A stretch of DNA of 64,000 bases from Telopea speciosissima. Its lineage: Eukaryota; Streptophyta; Magnoliopsida; Proteales; Proteaceae. This document shows, piece by piece, positions 11,401 through 22,552 of the stretch. Numbering within the stretch: position 1 is the stretch's first letter; each line of letters starts with the position of its first letter. The notes below the pieces were generated by a model that saw only the letters and a list, made by a program, of their open reading frames with translations, had not been told where the DNA came from and ran no database searches. A program made the position numbers and the translations under genes. The DNA lies in NCBI RefSeq assembly GCF_018873765.1, contig NC_057925.1, positions 9,187,568 to 9,251,567 of the forward strand, given 5' to 3'.

Positions 11401-14400
11401 AATAATTAAAGATAAAAACATTTTAAAAACCCCTTAATTGTTATTGTTTAATAATTTCTACTCCTATTATAACAGCCATCCAATTAGTTACAATGACTCC
11501 TCACCTCCCCTCCCCCCACCCCCACACTTTTTTTTCCCTTTTTTGAGATCAGTAACATGAGCATGCTAAAAATATAATTATATTAAATAACGAAATGATG
11601 ATACAATCATATTACAGTTACTATCAGTGACAAAAGTTAATGCTGTTAATCAGGAGGGTTTAACATTTTATACCATTCAAATTTCAATTTATTCGTCAAC
11701 TATAATTCTGATTCATGATTTCAGGAGTGGTTTACTATCAGCATCTCTTTAGTTACGACTTGTCAATGACTTTTAGTGGTTTACCATTTGGGGAGCTTGA
11801 CTTCATCATATGTGAAAGTTTTATATCCTTTATAGTTTCACTTTTCAGCGCTCAACCACTAAAACATAATCGCTATTGTTCACTTATCTTTCAGCATTCC
11901 CTCCTACAGCACTCTTATTTAGTTTTTCTTTTTAAATGATTTGTTTAATGTCTTATATCATATGTTTTCCTGCATATTGAGGTCTAAACCTTAATTTAGA
12001 AAAAGAAAATCATCATATTTTTCTGTTGTTGACTAGTCACTGACTAGGCATCAACTAGTCAATGCTTCACCTCAGGAGGCCCAAACACCTCATTAATATG
12101 GTACACTGACAAACCTCGAAAAAACATGCATGTACCTTCATCATGGTCTCAACCTTTCCACTTTTCCCAAGAAAATGCAAAAGATGATTCAGAAGTCCAA
12201 CTGAGACTGCTGATATTGAGGACTCCACCAATTCAATTAGATTAATAGTCGTCTTCCAATCTCGTAGCCTTCAACAAAAAATTCAAACATCATGATGAGA
12301 AAGAACTCAAGTAGGAAGTACAAACACAAGCAAAAATGTTTTTATGAAAGAAAAAGGCAATTTAACAAGTCAGGGAATAGACAATGTCACGCATGACCAT
12401 ATGCATGCTATCTCAAAGTAGCTATGTAACAATGCATTGACCCTAACAGGACACTTAGTAAACAATACTGAGCAGTGTAGCATTCCCAACCTTTATACCT
12501 TCTTGAAAGGAAAACTACGTTGAACTACATAGCACAGTAAAAATAGAGGGAATTAACCAAAGTCCACTGATAGATATCATAACCAATGCATCAGATTATT
12601 CCTTGCCAAATAAATCTCTAACATCTAGGTGAAATCCACCAAAATTTAATTAGAATCTGACATTCAATGTAACCAATGGAGCTATATCTTGCAGTACCCT
12701 TGATTGAATATTAAGAACATAAATGATTCTCTAATCTATGCTAAATTGCTAATCCTAGGCTAGCCTCCAAACCAGAAGGCTAGATGTTATCCCTCTAAGG
12801 TTTTGATGTCCTTCGCTACACATTGTCTCCACCATAGCTGTCACTGCGTCTAGGCGACCCAAAGCTTTGGAGGAGGCCTGGATGCAAGGTGCCCGCCAAG
12901 GTGACCAAAGCGCCTAGGTAATGTCTTGAAAACTATGGTCTCCACAGCCAAGGTATATGGCCACAATTGACAGGCCATGGTTTTTGGCCAGGAGGACTAC
13001 TGAAAACCATTCTGACCGATAGATAGGCTAAGGCCTAGATCGGCCACATATCAATATAAATACTTTGTGCCACAGAAAAGGAAACCTGCCCCCCCCCCCC
13101 CAAAGAATCGACAGTATTTTTTGGAATAATTAATAGCCCGAAAAAAAAAAAAAAAGATTCAGAGGCAGGCAAACAAATGAAACTTGAAGCATACGTCACC
13201 ACAGATTAATTATTAAATGTAGATATAATATTTTAAGGAAGACAGCAGATATCTTACATGCTGCAGGCTGATATCATTTCAAAGACAGTAGCATCATTAA
13301 ATGGGATTCTTTTCATTTTCATCATATCTGCTAGAAGAAGAACCCGGGCTGGCTGACCTCCTCTATTGAAAACTCTCATCAAAGACGAGCATGCAATAGA
13401 ATCTGGTGTGATATCATTCATTTCCATTTCTTCAAATAACGCATGTGCTGTCTCCCAGTTCTCTAGAAAATTAGAGACCCATGTAAAACTCATGCTAAAA
13501 GGCTCTGATTCTTGTCAGTATTGATCAGATATTCAGATCAGTATCATAAATTTCAATAGTACCTGCTGCACTATATGCATGTATCATGGTGGTATATGTA
13601 ATCACATCAGGCAAACAACCAGTGTCCTTCATCATGGTGAACATTGACTCTGCTTCTTCAAGCTGACCCTGAAAATTCAGAAAGCACTTAAGAGATGACA
13701 TCCTCCTGTTGATTTGAAACTTGATTTTGGGGAAATGAATCTTGTGAAAGCACTTACCTGTTTGCTGTAAGCACAAATTGCAGATGAATATACCTCCTTA
13801 GACATAGGAATTTTTAAATACATCATCTGATCCACAAACTTGAGTGCTTCACCATATTTTGCCATCTTGCAAGAACCACTAATTAGTACATTGAAAGTAG
13901 CAGAATCAGGTGGGACTTTCTTTCCTTTCATAGATTTATACAAGTTTAAAGCTTTTTCATATTCCCCCACATTCATATAGCTTCCAATGGCTGAGTTATA
14001 AGCAACTGTGTTCAATTTAATGCCCCGCATCTCAGCTGCTGAAAGAACAGAATCAATTTTCACTGCTTGACCACAGCGACCACAGGCAGCCAATAAGGTG
14101 CATATTGTCACAACATTTGGCTGAACTCCATTACGTTCCATTTCACGCAGCACCTCCACAGCTTCAGATAAAAATCCTTCAGATCCATAGGCATCAATTA
14201 GTGCATTATAACTCACTATATTTGGTTTCCAAGAGTTCCGTTTCATCATGTCAAATATTTCTCTAGCCTTCTCAGGTTGTCCTGATCTCCCATAAGCATT
14301 AAGTAGAGAGGTATATGATACAACATCAGGACGGAAGCCACTTCTTTTAAGTTCATTGAAAACCAAGAGGGCGTCTTTATGCATTCCATGCAAGGCATAT

Positions 14401-17400
14401 GCACCAATAAGTGCATTGTAAGATACAATATTAGGTTTTAAGCCTTCAGCAAGCATCAAGTCAAATACGGCCTGGCAGTTCTCAATTTGTCCACAAACAG
14501 AATATGCATGGATGATACTTGTGAAAGTTACAACGTCAGGGCGGCATTCAGATCTTTTCTCTCTCATCGAGTTAAATATGTCCACAGCTTTTCCATACTG
14601 CCCTAGCTTAACTAGGCAATGTATGACTATATTAAGGGTGATCGTGTCAGGGCGAATATTTGTTCCTTTCATTAACTCAAAATAGGAAACAGCTTTTGCA
14701 TACTGAACCCCATTTTTGTATGCAGATAAAACAATATTGTGAGTCACCAAGTCTGGCCCTACTCCATTCTCTGTCATTTGCTTGCAGACTTTCAATGCCT
14801 CTCGCCAGTTTCCACTAGACGCACAAGCACTAATCAGGTTGTTATATGTCAACCGACTAGGAGGAATCTGCATCCATATCTTATGGTTGTAGAGTTGTGG
14901 AAGCAATGTAAAAAGATTCAAGTTTTAATGTGCCAACATCAAAATGTAGGACAAGGGAGAGAAGCATACTCATATTAGCCCATAATCCTTTCAAAATTAA
15001 ATAACCTACTAATGCAGAACTGAAAAATTATTAAATATGCAGTTCTCTTGTCATATAGCATTGATGACGAACCATCTGTAAACTAGCTAAGAATCTGCAT
15101 ATATGCATAGAAACATATTGATGAAAGGCCGACTCAGTTTAAGACCCAATATTGTCAAAGGTTTAAGTTATACTCCCCCCAATTTTAATTAAGAAATAAC
15201 AAAATGATAAAAGAGAGTAAAGTTGAAAAAAGTTTTACTTTATTACTTTTCATAAAGAGATTCACCTGCAGAAGGGATTTAAATACCATGGTGGAACAAG
15301 CAGCCAGGGTAGGCAAAAGCTAGGGAAAATGAAAAAAGATGCTCTCAGGGGTTCAAAGACTTTAAAGTTTTCCTGTTTATTGCATAGGCAACAACAAATA
15401 CTGATTGTATAAGATCACAATTTCATAAATCAACCCCCCCCCCCCCCCTCAACAAAAAAAAAGAAGTCTTCAGTCTTCTTTTTGGGGTGCTCGTGGCTGT
15501 TTGGGTGATTGTGGTGCCCCTAGCTTGGGGTTTAACTGTCCATAAAATTTGGTTCTCATCCAACAAGCTCGGTGGCAAATTTTTTGGCCGATCAGATAAG
15601 CTTATTTGGTCAGGCCAACCAAATAAACTTTACACATGAAACTATTAATAGAATAGGATATTTAATTATTTTATCTTCAGTTTTCTTTCATCTAGTTTCA
15701 ACACCAATCAGATGCACTAATACCAAAGCAGTTAGGCAATCAAACTGGGCTGAACAGGAGAAGGCTCAGGGCCAAACCTTAGTTCCTACTTCCTATGCTA
15801 AATGAAAGCAAGATCTTTATGCCATTGTTCCTATCGAGTATTGAAAGATAAACTTTAGTTCAGAATTAAGCATCAGGGCTCTAGACTTGTCTACCATAAC
15901 AAACTAAGTTATCATCCATAGTGATACTTTAGGTAAATGAGAAGATTTTTTATGAAAAGATAATTTCATTTTCTCCAACTAATATCATTAGAATATGGAA
16001 ATTCTATACCAAATCACAGACACCAAAATCAATTTAAGAAGGAAGAGTAACAATACACACAGCTGCACGAAGCATGTCATCCATAACATTCATAGCCCAG
16101 CGCCATTGACCAGCTCGACCATGTGCATTTATGAGAGCATTGTATGTTTCAGCGTCAGGCTTGCATCTAATAAAAATGACAGACATTGTTAAACTGTCAA
16201 AGTTAAGTCACGACAAGAAGCAAAGATGGATCAACTAGTTATCCTTATCTAAATACTAACAAGCTAAAGAACAGAGGGGAAAAAAAGACACAATAACAGA
16301 AAACACCTACAATTTAGAACAAAATAAGGGAAATGTTTCCCACATGGAAAGTGTGGGCAGCCATTACCACAATAACGACTTTCCATAGTACTTCTCACGT
16401 GGACAGATGATATGGACAGTTTGAAATTTGGCTAGATGGGAGTCCCTCAATCCCAAATGTAGAATTTGGTGGCCTATCTCAACTGTACACCCACCACGTC
16501 AAGAGTCTTCCTCACGGTCCATGTTCTTCAACTAGTACAATACAGACTAACCATAGTTGTCAAGATGTCTAGGCAACCGTATCATTGGAAGGAAAAAATC
16601 AAGGCAACACCAACAAACCGCCTAGGCAACGCCTTGATAATTATGGAACTAATTTTGTTAGATAAATTTTCAAAAGCATTATTTTGACATGTGGTGAATT
16701 CAGATTGGTCTGAAATGTAAACCATTACTCAATGACAATGTGGACATTGCCCACAAAGTTTGGGCCCCAGTCCCCCAACAAATATTGCTGCTTGGTAGAA
16801 CAGCTGCCCATTCTCCCATGGAATAAAGATAAATATAATAGTTTTTTAAATTAATTATATGAATGATAAATGTAAGACTTGTTAGACTTGTTCACATTGT
16901 GCTTGCATATGTGCATTGTTTAATGCTTTCCCAACCTCTTGACTTCCACAACATTTTTACAAGGTTCCATCAAGGTTTGTAATATGACTCCATTTCTCGA
17001 CGGATTGACTAGTACAAGCATAAAACTAGAACATGGCCAATTGTAACCATCAACATTAAGCTCTAAATTTATTCTGGTTAACAGAATGACATTCATCTAA
17101 CCAACATTTGGAAGTATCAGGTTTGATCATATTATGGTCATACTATTGTATGGGGGGAAATTTTGGTAAGCAAGCCATCTAAATAGACAATTTTTTTGTA
17201 GGAGTTTTCAATATTCTTCTAACAGATTCAGAGAAACCTTCAGTTATAAGAAGGTCCATTGCAACAGCTGCAATGTAAACAGCCTTAAAAAAATCATCTC
17301 TTTGCTTCTAAAGATCATAGAGGTGGGATGAGAAAGGGATCAGAGAGGTGAATTGACGTGCGGGTTCTAGCCTCGCCCTTTATTGAATGATTGGACTAGC

Positions 17401-18756
17401 TTGCTAAGGAGTGACAAAGTGGGTTGAATATAAAAGCGGATGCGTCACTGAAGTGAATAAGAAATTCCTTTCATTCATTATTGAAAATAAGATAGATGAA
17501 AGACAGGCTTTCACAAACTTTGCAGGGAAATGGGCCTCTCAAACATAGTGGTGGAATGCATGCAACTTAAAGGTTATTATTTGCAACCAATCTCTTTCAT
17601 TCATTGGTTGTTTTATGCAATAACACCCCAAATCAGACATAGTATCAGTCATCCGTACCACCATACAATCCACAACTGCACAAATACTATTTTTATGGCA
17701 CAAAAACTTTTCAGGGAGTTTACCTACACTCTTGCATCTCAAAGAACAATCCACGTGCTTGATCTATTCGATTATGCCTAGCATGCAACCTAATCATCAT
17801 ATTGTAGATATCTTGCCTAGCACAATAGTTCTTTTGATTTTTCATCCAACGGAAAACTTGAACACTGTGTTGAAGGGAGCCCGCTTTTGTTATTTCCTAC
17901 AAGAACAAATATCATTATAAGAGTCGAGCCCGCATTCCTGCCATCAGCTTTTTTTTTTTTTCGGTCGGTACAAAAAGATGTTCTCCGCAAGTGTATACAT
18001 TTCTTATATTCCAATAGTCTAATTATTGATTGTAAAAGATAACACAGGGAAAAAAAAAAGGATTAAAGGAATAGTCATGAATTATGGTAGCCCCAAAAGA
18101 TGCAACAAACCCCATGCTGACACGCAATGCTACAGCATTCCGATATTGATACTCTCCCATTAGCTCAAATAACAGAGTAACAGTATATTGCATCAGTGAC
18201 CAGTAAATACACATTGAGTTTAATATTGTTTCCAACGAATTTGCAGATTATATAGAAACTGAAAGTATTTCAATCTGAGCAAAGAACAAAAGACTAGAAG
18301 AGGAAATACATATTGTTACCAGCGTACCCGAATAAGAACAGGGAAATTTTTCCTAGCGAACCGACCAGCCCAGCTATTGAGAACTCCTTCAATGTCATCC
18401 CAATGATTGAGCTTAAGAATCCTCTGAACCACCTCAGAGATTGTCCAATCCCTCTGCCACCTATCGCCTTCAACTCGCAATCGGTACCTTTTTGGGATAT
18501 CATCTTTCCTGAGTCCACTCACCTGAACTGAAACTCTGTAATTCCCCTTGTCATAATCAATAGAACCCACTTTCTTCCCTTCCCAGGCTTCTTCATTCTT
18601 GCTCTTTTTGCAGGAAACTAGGGTTCTTCGGCGGTTACTGCTCTTCCTCGCCTTCGCCACTTTGGATGAAGGAGTAGAGAAGGAATGAAAGGAAAATGTG
18701 TGGGATGTTTGGTCATTGGGAATTAATTTGAATAGCTCTGAAGGGACAGTAGCCAT
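8453..18756 (-). CDS. EMB2654: Chloroplast PPR protein, EMB2654 orthologue (rps12 trans-splicing)
   Basis: Nine coding exons, all with GT-AG ends and matching phase: 18328-18756, 17724-17896, 16061-16166, 13758-14867, 13563-13668, 13258-13462, 12136-12268, 9508-9612, and 8506-8626 (or 8453-8626 if read through to the next stop). The sum is about 830 residues, close to the 822 of Arabidopsis EMB2654 as I recall it. The N-terminus MATVPSELFKLIPNDQTSHT is Ser/Thr-rich and acidic-poor, fitting a plastid transit peptide. Exon 4 (370 codons) is a run of P-type 35-residue PPR motifs, for example VTHNIVLSAYKNG and NIVSYNALIGAYALHG. EMB2654 binds chloroplast RNA and is needed for trans-splicing of rps12 intron 1 (family knowledge). 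In-frame ATGs also occur at 18849 and 18825. I prefer 18756 because the signal starts there. The last few codons are uncertain because a donor-like GT sits at 8505. Confidence 0.9.
8627..9507 (-). other. Intron 8 of the PPR gene with a GC-rich island
   Basis: Mostly AT-rich, but 8896-9165 is strikingly GC-rich, starts with a run of 14 G and is open on both strands (94 and 77 codons). It contains the inverted pair GGGCACCCTGGCAGCGTGCCC (short spans only). No coding family is recognisable. It looks like part of an unidentified insert. Confidence 0.5.
10680..10849. repeat. Long target-site duplication around the SINE
   Basis: The left copy (10680-10719) and right copy (10813-10849) both read GTAAACTCACTTAAATC, then AAGAA, then AACATATA, with a small indel and a few substitutions. 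At about 37-40 bp it is longer than the usual 8-20 bp SINE duplication. Confidence 0.7.
10720..10812 (+). mobile_element. 5'-truncated Au-type SINE
   Basis: The segment contains GTAAGGCTGTGGACATTATG, then ACCCTCCCCAGACC, then GCGAGAGCCTTGTGCATTGG, ending GTACACCTTTTT. This is the body and T-rich 3' end typical of Au SINEs and matches the longer copy at 48753-48921. Its tRNA-like head is missing. Direct repeats beginning GTAAACTCACTTAAATC flank it at about 10680-10719 and 10813-10849. Confidence 0.85.
12269..13257 (-). other. Intron 6 of the PPR gene
   Basis: About 1 kb. It contains a small hAT-like MITE (12833-12937), a 13-C run near 13089 and an A-run near 13141. No other feature is seen. 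Confidence 0.75.
12833..12937. mobile_element. hAT-like MITE (CATAG...CTATG family), exact 8-bp duplication
   Basis: A 105-bp element starting CATAGCTGTCACTGCGTCTAGG and ending TGTCTTGAAAACTATG (near-inverted ends). It is flanked by exact 8-bp direct repeats GTCTCCAC at 12825-12832 and 12938-12945. An 8-bp duplication and short inverted ends are the hallmark of hAT-superfamily insertions. It is too short to code for anything. Confidence 0.82.
14868..16060 (-). other. Intron 3 of the PPR gene
   Basis: A 1.2-kb intron with a C-run of about 14 at 15435-15448. The plus-strand open frame at 15572-15805 has no recognisable domain and is probably chance. Confidence 0.7.
16167..17723 (-). other. Intron 2 of the PPR gene
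   Basis: A 1.6-kb AT-rich intron. It holds a diverged hAT-like MITE (16552-16645). The rest shows no coding or RNA signal. Confidence 0.7.
16552..16645. mobile_element. hAT-like MITE (CATAG...CTATG family), diverged
   Basis: A 94-bp element starting CATAGTTGTCAAGATGTCTA and ending CGCCTTGATAATTATG (inverted match to the start). The flanking octamers AGACTAAC and GAACTAAT match at 5 of 8 positions, all differences being transitions. This fits an old 8-bp duplication. Confidence 0.65.
17897..18327 (-). other. Intron 1 of the PPR gene
   Basis: A 431-bp AT-rich intron between the transit-peptide exon and the second exon. It contains short T- and A-runs (17950-17961, 18051-18059) and nothing else I can support. 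Confidence 0.75.
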
Positions 18757-18917
18757 TGACGAAAATTTGGAGGAGAAACACTCTCGGGGGAGAGAAGGGC
18801 AAAGGATAAACCCTTTCTCAGGCATATTTGTTAACAGCCCAGGCGCCAAATCGAAGATTGGTTGATAAGGTAGTTCTGATATTAGCTAACGGGAAGGGAA
18901 AGAAACTAATTAATAAA

Positions 18918-19501
18918 GGGTTAAATACATGTACACCCCCCCCCCCCCCCCCCCCCCTAATGCATCCAATATTCCTCGTAGCCCCTAAACTTCTGTAAGT
19001 CCACGTAACACTCCTCAATATTCCACGTATCATCCCTACTTTACCCCCTAATGCCATTTAAGTCCACACCAAATGTTAAATGTTAAAAAATGATCAAACT
19101 ACCCTTTCTTCTATCTTTTCTAAAAAATGCAACCACAGCTTAAAACACTCTTCTTGAGCTCGAACCTGTAAGAATTGGGCTCTCCTTACTACCAACAGAA
19201 CCTCTTGGTGAGTAAAACTCTTCTTCTCCCTCTTCTCCTTAAGTACCCTCTTTAGGAGAAGAAAGGGTAGTTTGGGGAAGATGAGGGTAGTTTGGTATTT
19301 TCAAATTTTAGCAAATAGGTCTTTTCAAATTTTAGAAAAGATAGAAGAAAGGGTAGTTTGATCATTTTTTAGCGTTTAACACTTGGTGTGGACTTAAATG
19401 GCATTAGGGGGGTAAAGCAGAGGTGGTACGTGGACTTATCAGAAGCTTAGGGGGGTACGAGGAATATTGGGTGCATTACAGGGGGTACGAGTATTTTACC
19501 C
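18918..19501. mobile_element. Foldback MULE-type MITE, exact 9-bp duplication
   Basis: Arms of roughly 190-210 bp are inverted copies. The left arm runs GGGTTAAATACATGTAC, a 22-C run (18936-18957), CCAATATTCCTCGTA, GTCCACGTA, ATGGCATTT-type blocks in inverse, and GATCAAACTACCCTTTCTTC. The right arm repeats these in reverse complement and ends GTACGAGTATTTTACCC. Exact 9-bp direct repeats ATTAATAAA lie at 18909-18917 and 19502-19510. Nine-base duplications with long inverted arms are typical of Mutator-like non-autonomous elements. It codes for nothing. Its left end is only 161 bp from the chosen start codon of the PPR gene, so it may sit in the promoter or 5' leader. Confidence 0.88.
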
Positions 19502-19591
19502 ATTAATAAACAGTTCTGGTTTTCGGTTTCATTTTTTGTGTCGGCCTGAGTTAACAGTTTTGAGTCCAATTGAGAACGAACTTATTTTTTA

Positions 19592-19981
19592 GGGTAAATT
19601 ACACATCACTCCCTATTTTCAAACGAAACTCAAATCACCCCTTGATTTTTGAAAAAACTCAAATCACCCCTCTACAGTATCGGCATTAGTCTGCTGTTAT
19701 TTATTGGTGTCAAAGGATTATTTTACCCTTGTACTAAAACATTAGAATTAAATTTACAATACTACCCTTTAAATTCTATGTTTGAATGTCAAGGGTAGTT
19801 TAGGGATTTAAATTTATTTAAGTGGTTGACATCATCACTTAACAGCATAAAATTAAAATTAATGGTAGGGACTAATTTATCATATTGGGGTCTAAACCAA
19901 GGGTAGATTTGAGTTTTTTCAAAAAATCAGGGGGTGATCTGAGTTTCATTTGAAAACCAAAGGGTGACATGTAATTTATCC
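19592..19981. mobile_element. Second foldback MULE-type MITE, exact 9-bp duplication
   Basis: A 390-bp element whose ends are inverted copies. The left end reads GGGTAAATTACACATCACTC, TTTTCAAACGAAACTCAAAT, CACCCCTTGATTTTTGAAAA. The right end is the reverse complement, ending GTGACATGTAATTTATCC. Exact 9-bp direct repeats TATTTTTTA lie at 19583-19591 and 19982-19990. It shares the GGGTAAA-type terminus with the neighbouring element but differs inside. No coding capacity. Confidence 0.88.
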
Positions 19982-19990
19982 TATTTTTTA

Positions 19991-21249
19991 AATTCAACCA
20001 AGAAAGATGTTGCAAGACCTGAACTACGATATTTAGGCCCAAAATTGTAAATGAAGAAATAAAAACAACTTAAAATAAAGGGCAAAGCTCTCTCCAATAT
20101 ACCACACTCCCACTAGTCTATCTCTCTTTCCCATATGAAAAGACACGTTTGCCAATTTGTTTTGAGAAGGAGAGAGATAGACACATGGTAGTGCTGGTGT
20201 AGATCATACTCCCGACTAAAAAAACTAATTTCTTTAAAATAAATCACATGGTGTAAATGCACTACAAAACACTAAAGCTCTCTTTGGTATTTGTTTTTAA
20301 AGAAATTGCCCCAAAGCCCATGTATAGTTTTAGTGGTGGGTGAACAAATTCCCCCATCACCCATCTTCTTTCCCAAATCAATTCAAAACCATAAGGGATG
20401 GGATTCTTCTTCTTCAACCTCTGTTGCAAGTCCTCTTTTAATTTTGTTTTTTGTTTTTTTTTTTTTCAATTTCTTCTTCTCCTCTTGAAACAAAACATCA
20501 ATTTGTGCTCTAGAAATCAACTCGGAGGGGCTACAATTTGTTATAATCAAGTCAATTGACCCAATATTACCAGAAAAAAAGTTAATTGAGCCAATCACCT
20601 TGTTACAACACAAGGCAATTAATCCATTCCCAGGAGATAAACCCTTGACAAAAATCGTTGCCGGCCTGCAACTTTTTTTATTTTTAAATCCGCCAGATGC
20701 AGGTTCAGGGGTGGCGCTATAGGATAGGACAAGGTGGTGGCTTGGGGTTGAGAGGTGGGGAGCGTGGGTTAGGGACAGGCTGGTAGTTTGGGGTCGCAGG
20801 TACAAAGGTGATATTGGCCAGGGTTTGTGCTGCTTCACGCCCATTGGGCAGCTTGAGGGCACTGTACGATCTGTATTGCCACATCTCTGTTATTAGAAAG
20901 TTAACAAGTCAACAGAGAGCGAATCATCTGCACGCACCAATAGGTGAGTACATCTCAAAGGCAATCATATTTTAATTTTGTTTAAATAAATCCCCCTTCT
21001 CCCTTTGTAAACGGTAAAAATAAGACAAGTGGTTGGCTACGTTCATCTATTGATATATACGGAGGAATCGAACTTAGTCACTCAATGGTGCTTTGATGTG
21101 ATATATCTTGATTGTTCTCTCCCAAAATAAAAGGGGTTTTTTCAAATGCTCCCCTCAAATTGTCTATAAGTTCAAATGAACCCCTGAGCTTTCACTAATT
21201 TTAAATACACCCCTATTTTTTGAACTTTATAACACTCTAATCAAGTCCA
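19991..21249. other. Intergenic spacer
   Basis: AT-rich spacer. A half-element resembling the foldback MITEs lies at about 21130-21240 (TTCAAATGCTCCCCTCAAAT, GTTCAAATGAACCCCTGAGC). The 159-codon minus-strand frame at 20383-20862 is low complexity and unlike any family I know. Confidence 0.5.
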
Positions 21250-21600
21250 TTAGTCTGGGAGCCACTGAGATCTTCGACTTAGCTCCCAAAGGTATTCCAC
21301 CCGACCCTTCTTATGAGGGGGAGGAAGATAACAAAAGGGAGACTAAGTCCTAACTAAATCTTAACACAAGAACCTCCACTGTCTACCCATTCCATCTAAC
21401 ATATCAGTCGAGTCGATCCGATTCGTTCTTATCTATAGACAACGCAAGAGAGAACTTATGACCTCGCGGATGGATAGGGATTCGAACCCCCAGTATTCTT
21501 ATCAATACTTCGATTTTCAAGACCGACTCTTTCAACCGCTCAGACATCCATCCCTTGCCGCTTCGCCCGCCCTATCTATCCGTGCACTGGCAAGTAGGGG
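21250..21600. other. Mitochondrial DNA insert in the nucleus (NUMT)
   Basis: The segment around the tRNA-Ser gene has a composition unlike the flanking AT-rich DNA and reads like plant mitochondrial spacer. Outer limits are approximate and inferred from the change in composition. The MITE-like sequence to its left breaks off at about 21243. Confidence 0.6.
21468..21553 (-). tRNA. trnS-UGA: tRNA-Ser (UGA), mitochondrial type
   Basis: The minus strand folds as a class II tRNA. The acceptor arm GGATGGA pairs perfectly with TCCATCC. The D arm is TGTCTGAGCGGTTGAAAGA. The anticodon arm is TCGGT CTTGAAA ATCGA with anticodon TGA. The long variable arm AGTATT...AATACT pairs, and the T loop is GTTCGAATC. 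It matches plant mitochondrial trnS(UGA) rather than nuclear or plastid forms. One anticodon-stem pair is G-T where mitochondria have G-C, and the T stem has a mismatch (GGGGG against CCCTA). A functional nuclear tRNA is therefore unlikely. No promoter is recognisable. Confidence 0.88.
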
Positions 21601-21842
21601 CAACTCTATGTGATTTGTTCAAACGCCTGGCCTTTTTTGTACATGGTTAGACCATTCTGCCTTTGATATGGTAGAATGACTAAGTTACCCTCACTAACAT
21701 TATTATTTATTAATTAATTTTTCATGGTACAATTAGAAGGAATCAAAGGAATATTCCCCTTTCTTCCCCAAATACTCAAAACCCTAAATTGTGGACTCTA
21801 TAAGAGAAATCGCATCGCAACCTGATATCATTTGTTACTATC

Positions 21843-22537
21843 TGTTGCGGGTCAAAACCTCCGATGCCCGATTCGCCCACGGATGAGCCTACAAAAATCA
21901 AGCGATGAGCACAAGAGAGCCGGTGTGGCTCCGGCCTAGGACTCTCCGATGCTCAAGTCAGGTCTCCAATGCAACAGCATAACTGCGTAGTAAAAGCAAG
22001 ATGAGGAATGGTGCTCCATACCTGGGTATTTATAGAGTGAGGATGAGATGAGGCGGTTGGGAGAGTCCTAGTATGGTAGGAATCCTTCTTTCGAAAGGTT
22101 CTCTTGCGTAGAGCGGAGTGGAGAGCTATTTTTGGGGTCGGGCTCTTATTAAGGTAAGAGTCCATGTAGAGTGCGATTCCGTGTTGCGCTGGGATCGTGG
22201 CTCGATCCTTATCCCGTGATTCTCGGGATGCGTTGACGTGGCCAGGAGATCCCCGGTGGGGCGTTATGGCAGCTTCAGTGGAGGAGGGCAAGGGAGGTCG
22301 GCAAGGGAGGTCGGCCCAAGGGGTTGGTCTCGGCCGTAAGCTCGGCCAGGAGTCTATGGCTGACCTGTATGAGCTCGGCCTCAGCCACCGGCTAGCTTGC
22401 GCGAGTCTGGTTCTGTCCGGTGACTTATCGTAGATGGGGTCGGCCCGGTTTCCTGCTCGGCCCAATTCGATTCTCGGACTGAGGTCGGGTCGGCCATGTG
22501 GCAGCCTCTGATAGGTGGGGTGTTTTATGCCTCATCA
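21843..22537 (-). repeat. 3' LTR of the Tat-type element
   Basis: 695 bp, bounded TGTTGCGGGT...GCCTCATCA (plus strand). A TATA-like CTATAAATA is read on the minus strand at 22027-22035. It is homologous along its length to 35450-36156 with scattered substitutions. Confidence 0.92.
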
Positions 22538-22552
22538 TAGGCCCCCCCACTC
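22538..22552 (-). other. Polypurine tract next to the 3' LTR
   Basis: Read on the minus strand as GTGGGGGGGCCTA immediately before the 3' LTR. This is the expected position for the plus-strand primer of reverse transcription. Confidence 0.75.

Larger units (their letters stand above)
9613..12135 (-). other. Intron 7 of the PPR gene
   Basis: A 2.5-kb intron. It holds a 5'-truncated Au-type SINE (10720-10812) flanked by an unusually long direct repeat. The rest is AT-rich with no coding signal. Confidence 0.75.

Noticed and set aside
20383..20862. 159-codon minus-strand open frame
   Set aside because: Low-complexity Lys/Glu and Ser-rich composition, no recognisable domain, and it spans a T-run; probably chance.
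21953..22465. 170-codon frame in the LTR (and its partner at 35698-36084)
   Set aside because: Lies wholly within LTR sequence; no domain; a by-product of GC-rich LTR composition.
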